Below are positions 1-6,629 of a stretch of DNA of 6,917 bases, one piece after another. Position 1 is the first letter of the stretch; every line of letters starts with the position of its first letter. A program made the translations under genes and the position numbers. The stretch comes from Planctomycetota bacterium (GTDB lineage Bacteria > Planctomycetota > Phycisphaerae > Phycisphaerales > SM1A02): assembly GCA_027295365.1 (NCBI GenBank), contig JAPULD010000184.1, positions 1-6,917 of the forward strand, given 5' to 3'. The notes beneath the pieces are model-generated. The model had not been told where the DNA came from, searched no databases, and saw only the letters and a list, made by a program, of their open reading frames with translations.

Positions 1-520
1 GAGCCCTTCTCGTTCATCCACCCCTGGATCAATCGCGACGTCATGACCGGGCACGGCAGCATGGCCCTGGAGATCGTCGAGGCCTGCCCTGACGTTGAGA
101 CGGTCTACATCCCCGTCGGCGGGGGTGGGCTCAACGCTGAAGGCGATCAAACCCGAGGTGAAGATCATCGCGGTCGAGCCCGAAGGATGTCCCGCGCTGC
201 ATGCCAGTCTTCGAGCGGACAAACCCATGCAGGTCGAATGCGAGACGATCTGCGATGGCGTGGCGGTACCTTACATCACGGATGAGATGTTTCCGTTGCT
301 GCGTGATCTCGTGGACGATTGCGTGCTGGTCTCCGAGTCGTCGGTGGGCGACATGGTTCGGAGATTGGCTCTTGGCAACAAGATGGTGGTTGAGCCTTCA
401 GGGGCCCTGGCCGTCGCGGCGGCGGTGCAAGCCGATGGTCATTCTCGCAATTGCCGCGTGGCGATCGTGACCGGAGGCAGTATCGATCCGGAGAAGTTGA
501 TTCGCCTGCTTCAGGCTTGA
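1..520 (+). pseudogene. Threonine/serine dehydratase-family PLP enzyme, C-terminal part, frameshifted
   Basis: This is the C-terminal portion of a fold-type II PLP enzyme of the threonine/serine dehydratase and serine racemase family. Members deaminate L-Thr or L-Ser to 2-oxo acids in the cytoplasm, or racemise Ser. Frame 1 (1-132) reads FIHPW, then GHGSMALEIVEA, then IPVGGGGL, the glycine loop that binds the PLP phosphate. The family then continues in frame 2 from about 131 with LKAIKPEVKIIAVEPEG, FPLLRDLVDDCVLVSE, KMVVEPSGALAVAAAV and VTGGSID, ending in TGA at 518-520. Compared with the family pattern GGGGL-(7 residues)-(I/L)K, about 17 bases are missing at 133-136, which explains the frame change. 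The 5' end lies outside the window. There is no ACT domain after the catalytic domain, so it is the short, unregulated type. Exact substrate cannot be assigned. Either a real pseudogene or a sequencing/assembly error; family assignment is firm, inactivation is not. Confidence 0.85.
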
Positions 521-573
521 TTCACTAGACGGAAGCGCTTCGGACCTGGAGAGCTTGATCGAGTTGATGTCTG

Positions 574-605
574 CGGATGCAGGAATTCAGATCCTGCTGA
601 ATCCG
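574..605. terminator. Bulged hairpin between convergent genes, possible terminator
   Basis: CGGAT-GCAGGA (574-584) pairs with TCCTGC (592-597) and ATCCG (601-605), with a 7-base loop and a 3-base TGA bulge. It abuts the stop of the minus-strand regulator (606-608) and lies 53 bases after the dehydratase stop. The location fits a terminator for either gene. No T-run follows on either strand, so it is not a classical intrinsic terminator. Confidence 0.35.
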
Positions 606-3600
606 TCACTCAGACTCGACCCTCATGCGAAGATTTGACTCCGATTCCTTTCGTTTCGAAATGTCGCGAATGATGCCGGTGAAGACGGCACCAGCCTCCC
701 CGGGAGTACCGTCGCTCCAGATGGTCAATTCGATTGGAAACACGTTTCCGTTCCGATGCAGACCCTGAAATTCCAGTGTCTTGCCGATGACTTTGGAGTC
801 TTGAGTCGCCCGAAACCGCTTGAAAGACTCGTTGTGCTGCGTCCGATATGGTTCGGGCATGAGAATATTGATATTCCGTCCGACGAGTTCTTCGACTGAC
901 CAGCCGAAGACGTCTTCCATTGATCGGCTGGCGGATTGGATGATGCCCTGGATGTCGATGACCACCAGGGGATCGAGGGTTGAGGCGAGGATGGCCTTCT
1001 CTCGCGCCTGGCTTGAGACCACCAGACGCTCGGCATGGATGCGCTGGAATTCCGCGGAGGCCCTCGATGCAAAAATCTTCAGGATCGACTCGGCGTAGTC
1101 AGGGTTGGTGATGGGTTGTTCGCCCAGGACGGACAACACCCCGATCCGTCGGCCTTTCGAGTCTTGTAGAGCCATGCCAAGATAACTCTCCGCTCCGGAG
1201 TCACGTAGAAAATCGTCCTGGGCGAAATGCGTCTGGATGTCGGCGGGATGACAATAAAAACCATCCCGAAGAACTATTTCGCAAGGCGTCTCGGCGAACT
1301 CGTACGACATGTTCGGATCCAGGACTTCGTGGTTGGGCCAAGTGGCGACCACCTGGAGTGTGCCTGCTTCGGAATCGCTCAATTCACACAGAAACGAACG
1401 CGACATACCCACCGCTTCGGAGAGGTGCTCGACCAGAACCCTGAAGAACTCCTCACCCGTGGCGAATGCGGTTCCCTTGAGCACGGCCTGAAGTCCCGCC
1501 TCCGCCTTGGTGCGATGGCTTGATTCGGTCCTGAGGGCTTCATGGGCGATGCTCAACTCCCGATTGCGTTCATCCACACGATGCTCAAGTCCCCGAGTTG
1601 CCCTTTGAAGGTCGATTTCGAAATTCTTTCGATCCGTGATGTCCAGAACGAATCCCATGATCTCGATGGGCGTGCCCTCATCGTCGAAGATGGTGTTCAA
1701 CTCGTCGTACAGCCAGCGATACGTCCCGTCCTGATGGAGGAATCGGTACTCAAGCACGAAACGCTTGCCTTCGTTCAGTGCCGTCAAGCCTTCGATGACG
1801 CGATCAAGATCGTCCGGATGGATGTGATTGTTCCAGAAGGTGTTTTGCCCGACGAACGACTCGGGTTCATATCCGAGCATGTCTCGTACGTTTTCGCTCA
1901 TGTATGTTGCGCCGAAATCGCCACCCGGCTCACTGGTATACATGACCGCCGATCGGGCCAGCAGACGGCTTTGAAGATGAGACTGGGCGATCCGCAAATT
2001 GTCCTCAATTTCCAGACGCAGTCGAATCTCCCGATTCAATTCCGCGTTGGTGTCGCAGAGTTCGCGCCGCTGTTCCCGGAATTGGAGGCCCATTGATTCG
2101 CACATCTCTCGGAGCGACTCGGAAGTCCGCTTCTGTTCCGTGATATCCGTGATGAGAAAATAAATTCCCTGGACAGCACCTTCCTGGTCGATGTCGGGGG
2201 CGCAGACGACGTTGAACCATCGCTCCTCATGGGTGCCGTCCCCCGTCGAATCCTGTTCGTAGGATTGCATCTCACCGCGCAAGGCCCGTTCGATCTGGTC
2301 CTTCCGGATGTTGTAGTTCTTCTCTCCGATGATGTCCGGGACCGATTGCCCGATGAGTTGCGTCCGAGTCAGACCGAACCATGCCGCGAATCGTTCATTG
2401 ACAAAGCGGTATCGAAGATCGCGATCGGCGTAGGCCATCAAAGCAGGGACGTTCTCCGCGATCAGACGATGCAGTTGTTCGCTGTCACGAAGGGCGGTCA
2501 CGGTTCGGATGCGTTCCGTGATGTCCTGCACCGTCCCGAGCATGTGAATAGGACGTCCCGTCGAATCGTAGGTGACTTCACCTCTCGAGATTCCGTGACG
2601 GATCTCGCCATCGGGGCGCAGCAAGCGAAATTCCTCGCGATACGGCGATCGCTTGTACAGCGCGGCATCAATGGCTTGAACCACACGAGATCGATCCTCC
2701 GGGTGGATTCGGCTTAGAAACGCGTTTTCAGAACCGGTGAATTCTCCCCTTTGTGCACCGAAGATCTGGAACACTTCATCAGACCACTCAACCTTGTCGT
2801 TTACGATGTCCCAATCCCAATGCCCGAGATGAGTGATTCGCTGAGCCTCGGCAAGCCTGGATTCGCTGTGTCGAAGTTGCACTTCCATCTTGAGCCTCTG
2901 CAGTTCGGCTCCCGTCCGATCCGCGAAAATACTCAGGATCAATTCAGGCTTGATGGACTCGTCAATCTCCTTGTCGCTGGCAACCATCAGAACGCCGATC
3001 GGCGTGCCTTGCGTGTCAAGCAAGGCGGTTCCCAGATAGCTGCTGACGTTGGGCATGCCAAACGATTCGGGGATGTGAAAATCGTCTTTAACGACCTTCC
3101 GATTGAAGCACATGCCTTTTTGAAGGATGTGCTCGCAAGGCGTGCTCGTGATCTTGAACGAAAAATTCTCGACATCCGCTCCACATCGTCTTACGGAAAT
3201 CGAATGGATCTCCTTTTGGACGTTGCCGTTCAATTCACCGATCAGGGCAAACTTCACGTCCAACACTTCCGTGAGATGCCGCACGAGCGACTTGAAGAAA
3301 TCCTCACCCGTGGCGGTCTCGGTCCCCGCGTCCAGAGCCAGCAGGGCCTGCTGGGCACGTTCGTGCTGCGCAATTTCCTCACGGAACTGACGATTGCTGT
3401 GACTGGTTTCAGCACTGACGGTTTTCAACGGGGCCAGACCCTCCTCGATGGCGATGCGGGCCAACGCGACGCGATTGGAAACCTTCAGCTTGCGTCCCAG
3501 CGCGAGGCGATGGGATTTGATCGTTTTTTCACTTCGGTGAAGCTGGCTGGCAATTTCCGCGGTGGAAAGACCACGTCCAATCAGGTCAAGTATTTCATAC

Positions 3601-3686
3601 TCGCGAGGCGTGAGTTTTGAAAGGACTGAACTCTTGACTGAATCTGCTTCACAACGATGGGCATTCGTGGCCTCATTGTTTGTCAC
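606..3686 (-). CDS. Multi-sensor LuxR-type regulator: HTH-GAF-PAS-PAS-PAS-GAF-PAS
   Basis: Predicted cytoplasmic one-component transcription regulator of 1026 residues. Numbering is from the GTG at 3686, chosen because AGGAG lies six bases upstream; a TTG seven codons earlier has no good ribosome site. Residues 22-84 form a LuxR/GerE helix-turn-helix (LTPREYEILDLIGRGLSTAE, then SEKTIKSH and SNRVALARIAIEEGL). GAF1 spans about 118-265, PAS1 276-393, PAS2 398-519, a charged helical linker 520-575, PAS3 576-687, a second coiled-coil-like linker 688-735, GAF2 735-883 and PAS4 893-1013. Each PAS ends in a PAC-type motif: DITERI, DITEQK, DITDRK and DISKRK. Both GAFs share TPCE, SYLGxAL and IFAxR, so one is an internal duplicate. 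PAS4 resembles the FixL haem PAS. There are no membrane segments, receiver, HisKA, HATPase, GGDEF or EAL domains; the protein stops 13 residues after PAS4. Signal and target genes are unknown. Many planctomycete-like genomes are thought to carry HTH-first sensors (recollection, not checked). Confidence 0.9.
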   Translation of the reverse strand: MTNNEATNAHRCEADSVKSSVLSKLTPREYEILDLIGRGLSTAEIASQLHRSEKTIKSHRLALGRKLKVSNRVALARIAIEEGLAPLKTVSAETSHSNRQFREEIAQHERAQQALLALDAGTETATGEDFFKSLVRHLTEVLDVKFALIGELNGNVQKEIHSISVRRCGADVENFSFKITSTPCEHILQKGMCFNRKVVKDDFHIPESFGMPNVSSYLGTALLDTQGTPIGVLMVASDKEIDESIKPELILSIFADRTGAELQRLKMEVQLRHSESRLAEAQRITHLGHWDWDIVNDKVEWSDEVFQIFGAQRGEFTGSENAFLSRIHPEDRSRVVQAIDAALYKRSPYREEFRLLRPDGEIRHGISRGEVTYDSTGRPIHMLGTVQDITERIRTVTALRDSEQLHRLIAENVPALMAYADRDLRYRFVNERFAAWFGLTRTQLIGQSVPDIIGEKNYNIRKDQIERALRGEMQSYEQDSTGDGTHEERWFNVVCAPDIDQEGAVQGIYFLITDITEQKRTSESLREMCESMGLQFREQRRELCDTNAELNREIRLRLEIEDNLRIAQSHLQSRLLARSAVMYTSEPGGDFGATYMSENVRDMLGYEPESFVGQNTFWNNHIHPDDLDRVIEGLTALNEGKRFVLEYRFLHQDGTYRWLYDELNTIFDDEGTPIEIMGFVLDITDRKNFEIDLQRATRGLEHRVDERNRELSIAHEALRTESSHRTKAEAGLQAVLKGTAFATGEEFFRVLVEHLSEAVGMSRSFLCELSDSEAGTLQVVATWPNHEVLDPNMSYEFAETPCEIVLRDGFYCHPADIQTHFAQDDFLRDSGAESYLGMALQDSKGRRIGVLSVLGEQPITNPDYAESILKIFASRASAEFQRIHAERLVVSSQAREKAILASTLDPLVVIDIQGIIQSASRSMEDVFGWSVEELVGRNINILMPEPYRTQHNESFKRFRATQDSKVIGKTLEFQGLHRNGNVFPIELTIWSDGTPGEAGAVFTGIIRDISKRKESESNLRMRVESE

Positions 3687-3692
3687 ATCTAT

Positions 3693-3697
3693 CTCCT
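3693..3697 (-). promoter_or_regulatory. Shine-Dalgarno AGGAG that sets the GTG start of the sensor-regulator
   Basis: On the minus strand AGGAG (3697-3693) is followed by ATAGAT and then GTG at 3686-3684, a six-base spacing. The upstream in-frame TTG at 3707-3705 is preceded by GTGAGTCAAG, a poorer match, so the GTG is preferred. Confidence 0.65.
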
Positions 3698-3727
3698 GCC
3701 TGAGCAACTTGACTCACGCATGTTTCG

Positions 3728-3895
3728 TTAATGAATCTCCAGTGTTCCCTTCAAACACCGCCGCGTTCCAGCGTACGCCTCGAATTCTTTTCGGCGTGAA
3801 ATCCACTTGTTGACATCCATACATTCACAATCTTTGTGATGACGCGAAGTCATCGGCACAATGGATGAGAAATAGTTGGATGTTGTGAATCCCAT
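3728..3895 (-). CDS. Possible 55-residue leader ORF upstream of the sensor-regulator (doubtful)
   Basis: ATG at 3895-3893 opens 55 codons ending in TAA at 3730-3728, 41 bases before the regulator's GTG. The product begins MGFTTSNYFSS and has three cysteines, with basic and acidic patches. I recognise no family. A purine-rich GGGAGGGG lies upstream, but the spacing (about 12 bases) is long. The G+C at third codon positions seems near half, unlike the flanking genes, and the palindromes at 3814-3867 lie inside it. The same region is also open in another frame, so this may be chance. If translated, it would be a leader peptide or small protein cotranscribed with the regulator. Confidence 0.15.
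   Translation of the reverse strand: MGFTTSNYFSSIVPMTSRHHKDCECMDVNKWISRRKEFEAYAGTRRCLKGTLEIH
3825..3839. promoter_or_regulatory. Perfect palindrome TCACAA-TCT-TTGTGA, candidate operator
   Basis: Two perfect 6-base half-sites flank a 3-base centre, 139-153 bases upstream of the regulator's GTG. A third half-site in the same orientation as the right arm, TTGTGAAT, lies at 3883-3890 and is the inverse of ATTCACAA at 3823-3830. This is the arrangement expected for a dimeric DNA-binding protein. A similar sequence occurs upstream of the thioredoxin lipoprotein gene at 6706-6718. Binding partner unknown; autoregulation by the HTH protein is only a guess. Confidence 0.4.
3838..3854. repeat. Hairpin GATGAC-GCGAA-GTCATC nested in a longer inverted repeat
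   Basis: A 6-base perfect stem with a 5-base loop overlaps the right edge of the TCACAA/TTGTGA palindrome. It is enclosed by a second inverted repeat, CATCCAT at 3814-3820 and ATGGATG at 3861-3867. Together they could fold into a branched or interrupted stem in the 5' leader RNA of the regulator. No T-run follows, so it is not an obvious terminator. Confidence 0.4.
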
Positions 3896-4092
3896 TTCTA
3901 TCAGATTCCCCTCCCGAATGCATCAAAATCATCGGCAAGGCCACTTTTACGCCCATCAACGCTGATTTGCACTCAAGACAATGCCATGCCTTGTAAGACT
4001 TTGGGCTGATATTCGTCCGAATCCGGATCTGAAATTTCTTTAGGCTCGAAACCCTCAGTCACTCCACATCCGATCTTGAGTCTGAGCTGGTT

Positions 4093-6588
4093 TCAATGCT
4101 GAGCTCTATCGTCGCTTGACGTGCTGAGGATCGTGATCGGCAAGACCAGGTTCATCGGCGCCAGACATACTCGATCCGTGCAGACCTGGTACTCGATCAA
4201 GAGCTTGCAGGGGCCTTGGGCCGACTCGGTCTGACTGATCCGAATTGGGATCGTGACGCGACCCTCGTACACCCGAATCTCACGACCTCCCAGAGGGCCA
4301 CGATACGATTCGCCATCCGGGTAGGCGACGTTCGCCTCGTACCCCTGGCCGATCGTTCGAATGGTCAACCCGATCAACAGATCATCACCCGGTTCATGCG
4401 CGTTGACGTGGTAGCCATCGCCGATCTGAAGCGTGACCTGAACTTCGCCCGGCCGAGAAGGTGCGATGCGAACGTTGTCCGTACTGGTGGTGATCGTGAC
4501 CGGCCCCGGAGGCGGCGAAAGGAAGGCTGCCGAACGTTGTGATTGGGTGGGAAGATATTCCGCATACGAGGCAACGAATCGATTCAACGCCAGGACCGCG
4601 ATCGCCGCGTCGGTCGGTTGAGCCGTAACCTTCCGGCTGAGAAACGCCATCGTGGCCGCCGCATCGGTGAGGTACCGTGGATCATGCGTGAATTCATACA
4701 GGTCAAGGAGCGTATGCACCATGACTGAGTTTCCGTTCGGCACGACTCCATCGCGAGTGGATTTGGTGCGAACGAACAAGTCCGTCTGACCTTCGAGCGT
4801 ATCGAAGTAGCCTCCATGAGAGTCATCCCAGAAAAGACGACGGGCAACATCCATTAACTCGATCGCGCGCTGGACATACATCTCGTCACCCGTCGCTCGA
4901 TGCAGGGCCATCAATCCACGGCAGAAGAACGAATAATCCTCCAACATGCCATCAATTTTCGCCTGACCTGAACGGTACGTTCGATGCAAACGGCCTTCGG
5001 GGGTGCGCATGTTCGTGAGGATAAACGCGCTCGCATCGCGAGCCGCCTGGAGATACCGCTTTTCATTCAACACTCGACCACCATCGGCAAGTCCGGCGAT
5101 CATCAATCCGCTCCACGCGACCAAAGTCTTGTCATCGGTAATCGGCTGTACGCGTCCGTAGCGCGCCATCATCAATGCCTTCTTGACATTCTCAATTCGT
5201 TTTTTGAACTCACTCCGTGACACCCCAAGCTGTTGTGCCTGCACGCCGGGCCGGTTGGTCATAAAGAGCACGTTTTTTCGCCCTTCCTGGGCATGATGTG
5301 GATCAAGAAAATTCGGAGGCCCGTTCAAACCATAGGTCTGAAAAGCCAATTCGATCTCATTCTCAAGTCCAGCATCGAACAGAACGGCTTTGACTTGATC
5401 CTTCGTCCAGACATAACTGCTCCCCTCGCGTTGACCCGCTTCGGCGTCCTGGGCACTGTAAAGTCGTCCCCCTTCACCCCTCATTTCGCGCAAAACGTAA
5501 TCCAGCGTTTCCCGCAATACTTCGCCATAGAAAGGGTCGCCGGTCCGATCGAACGCCTCGGCATACACGGAAGCCAGTTGCCCGTTGTCGTAGAGCATCT
5601 TTTCAAAATGAGGCACCAGCCAGCGAGAATCGGTGCTATAGCGATGAAAACCGCCCCCGATCTGATCGTAGATTCCGCCCATGGCCATACGGTCCAGCGT
5701 CACCAACAGGGCCTGACGCAAGTCGGGATTGTCCCACCCCGCATACATGAGCAATTGTAGATTGGTGGGGATCGGAAACTTCGGAGCGCCGCGACGGAAG
5801 CCGCCATTCAGCGGATCGAAGTTGGAGAGAAACCGGAGGACGGTGTTGTCAACGTTCCCCTTCCCGATGGCTCGGGGTGGCGAAGGAGCCCCGAGGCGCC
5901 GGCTTACGTTGTCCGCAATCTCATTGGCGCGCGCCAGGAGTTGCGCACGCTGTCCGATCCACTGATCCTTGATCTTTCGCAAGAGCGCCATGAATCTCGG
6001 TTTTTGAAAATAGGTGCCCCCGAAGATCGGCTTGAGCGTCTCAGGCTCAAGAAACACCGACATGGGCCAGCCTCCACGCCCCGTCATCGCCTGGACGGCC
6101 GCCATGTAGATGGCATCCACATCAGGCCGCTCTTCACGATCAATCTTGATCGAGATGAAATGCTGGTTCATGTAGGCGGCCACCTGTTCATTCTCGAAAC
6201 TCTCACGCTCCATCACATGACACCAGTAGCACGTCGAGTACCCGATGCTCATGAAGATGGGCTTGTCCTCACGTCGAGCGGCTTCGAACGCTTCCGGTCC
6301 CCACGGATACCAGTTCACCGGGTTATGGGCATGCTGAAGCAGGTAAGGACTTGTTTCGTCGATCAGGCGATTCGTATGGGGATGATGATCACCGGTGGCA
6401 TCGACGAGCAAGGGTACATACCCGGGGATTGGTACGTAGCTGGAGGCTTCAGGAAGTTCCTCAACCGGGGACTCCACGACGCTCGAATCTTTAGGCTCCG
6501 CCTCGCCTGCACACCCCGACAGATTGACCAGCATGGTCATGCCAAGGAGCCCGGCTGTGGTGAACACGATCATGAGACGATTGAGCAT
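4093..6588 (-). CDS. DUF255/YyaL-type thioredoxin-domain lipoprotein with C-terminal DsbD-N domain
   Basis: An 831-residue predicted exported lipoprotein. Residues 1-25 are a signal peptide with a basic start (MLNR), a hydrophobic core and the lipobox LSGC (Cys26), followed by an acidic linker to about residue 65. Residues 72-205 are the DUF255 thioredoxin-like domain: SPYLLQHAHNPVNWYPWG, SIGYSTCYWCHVMERESFEN (CxxC at 120-123), IDREERPDVD and GGWPMSVFL. Residues about 245-680 match the alpha/alpha-barrel of YyaL/SPATA20 relatives: HFEKMLYDNGQLA, YSAQDAEA, DDKTLVAWSGLMIAGL and DGVVPNGNS. Residues about 695-822 resemble the DsbD N-terminal domain (DsbD-alpha), with CTDRVC at 803-808. Family members are poorly characterised; disulfide reduction or reductant relay in the periplasm or on the envelope is inferred. 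The usual YyaL tail appears to be replaced by the DsbD-N domain. No DsbD membrane partner is in the window. The ATG is supported by a ribosome site and by the signal peptide. Confidence 0.92.
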   Translation of the reverse strand: MLNRLMIVFTTAGLLGMTMLVNLSGCAGEAEPKDSSVVESPVEELPEASSYVPIPGYVPLLVDATGDHHPHTNRLIDETSPYLLQHAHNPVNWYPWGPEAFEAARREDKPIFMSIGYSTCYWCHVMERESFENEQVAAYMNQHFISIKIDREERPDVDAIYMAAVQAMTGRGGWPMSVFLEPETLKPIFGGTYFQKPRFMALLRKIKDQWIGQRAQLLARANEIADNVSRRLGAPSPPRAIGKGNVDNTVLRFLSNFDPLNGGFRRGAPKFPIPTNLQLLMYAGWDNPDLRQALLVTLDRMAMGGIYDQIGGGFHRYSTDSRWLVPHFEKMLYDNGQLASVYAEAFDRTGDPFYGEVLRETLDYVLREMRGEGGRLYSAQDAEAGQREGSSYVWTKDQVKAVLFDAGLENEIELAFQTYGLNGPPNFLDPHHAQEGRKNVLFMTNRPGVQAQQLGVSRSEFKKRIENVKKALMMARYGRVQPITDDKTLVAWSGLMIAGLADGGRVLNEKRYLQAARDASAFILTNMRTPEGRLHRTYRSGQAKIDGMLEDYSFFCRGLMALHRATGDEMYVQRAIELMDVARRLFWDDSHGGYFDTLEGQTDLFVRTKSTRDGVVPNGNSVMVHTLLDLYEFTHDPRYLTDAAATMAFLSRKVTAQPTDAAIAVLALNRFVASYAEYLPTQSQRSAAFLSPPPGPVTITTSTDNVRIAPSRPGEVQVTLQIGDGYHVNAHEPGDDLLIGLTIRTIGQGYEANVAYPDGESYRGPLGGREIRVYEGRVTIPIRISQTESAQGPCKLLIEYQVCTDRVCLAPMNLVLPITILSTSSDDRAQH

Positions 6589-6595
6589 CGGGTCT

Positions 6596-6599
6596 TCCT
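6596..6599 (-). promoter_or_regulatory. Shine-Dalgarno AGGA of the thioredoxin lipoprotein gene
   Basis: The minus strand reads AAGGAAGACCCG immediately before the ATG at 6588. AGGA is seven bases from the start, which favours this ATG over the in-frame Met codons 6, 17 and 20, as does the need for a basic N-terminus on the signal peptide. Confidence 0.65.
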
Positions 6600-6629
6600 T
6601 CGAATCTCAAACCAAGTGCAAGGTGCTCA

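Larger units (their letters stand above)
3687..4092. other. Intergenic leader/promoter region of the sensor-regulator, no convincing gene
   Basis: About 400 bases between the lipoprotein stop and the regulator start, both on the minus strand, visibly richer in A and T than the flanking genes. It should hold the 3' end of the lipoprotein transcript and the promoter of the regulator. I see no T-tailed terminator hairpin and no minus-strand promoter with good -35 and -10 boxes at proper spacing. The clear structure is a group of palindromes at 3814-3890, listed separately. ATCCGGAT at 4021-4028 is an isolated 8-base palindrome. Two minus-strand frames are open for 55 and 43 codons, but neither looks clearly coding. 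Confidence 0.6.

Noticed and set aside
606..720. A truncated histidine kinase lost from the C-terminus of the sensor protein
   Set aside because: After PAS4 there are only 13 residues and a clean TGA. The sequence downstream (521-605) contains no kinase remnants in any frame I read, so truncation is not supported.
1450..3315. The 15-base identity TCCTCACCCGTGGCG at 1450-1464 and 3301-3315 as a mobile or regulatory repeat
   Set aside because: Both copies fall at the same position in the two GAF domains and encode the conserved ATGE segment, so this is a domain duplication and not an independent element.
2751..3620. 289-codon plus-strand open frame opposite the sensor-regulator
   Set aside because: It lies wholly antisense to the HTH and GAF1 coding region, whose minus-strand translation matches known domains. 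Its product shows no recognisable motif, so it is a shadow frame.
3810..3838. Plus-strand TTGACA as a -35 box
   Set aside because: A perfect TTGACA occurs at 3810-3815, but there is no acceptable -10 at 16-18 bases and no plus-strand gene downstream; the next ATG (3861) gives only four codons.
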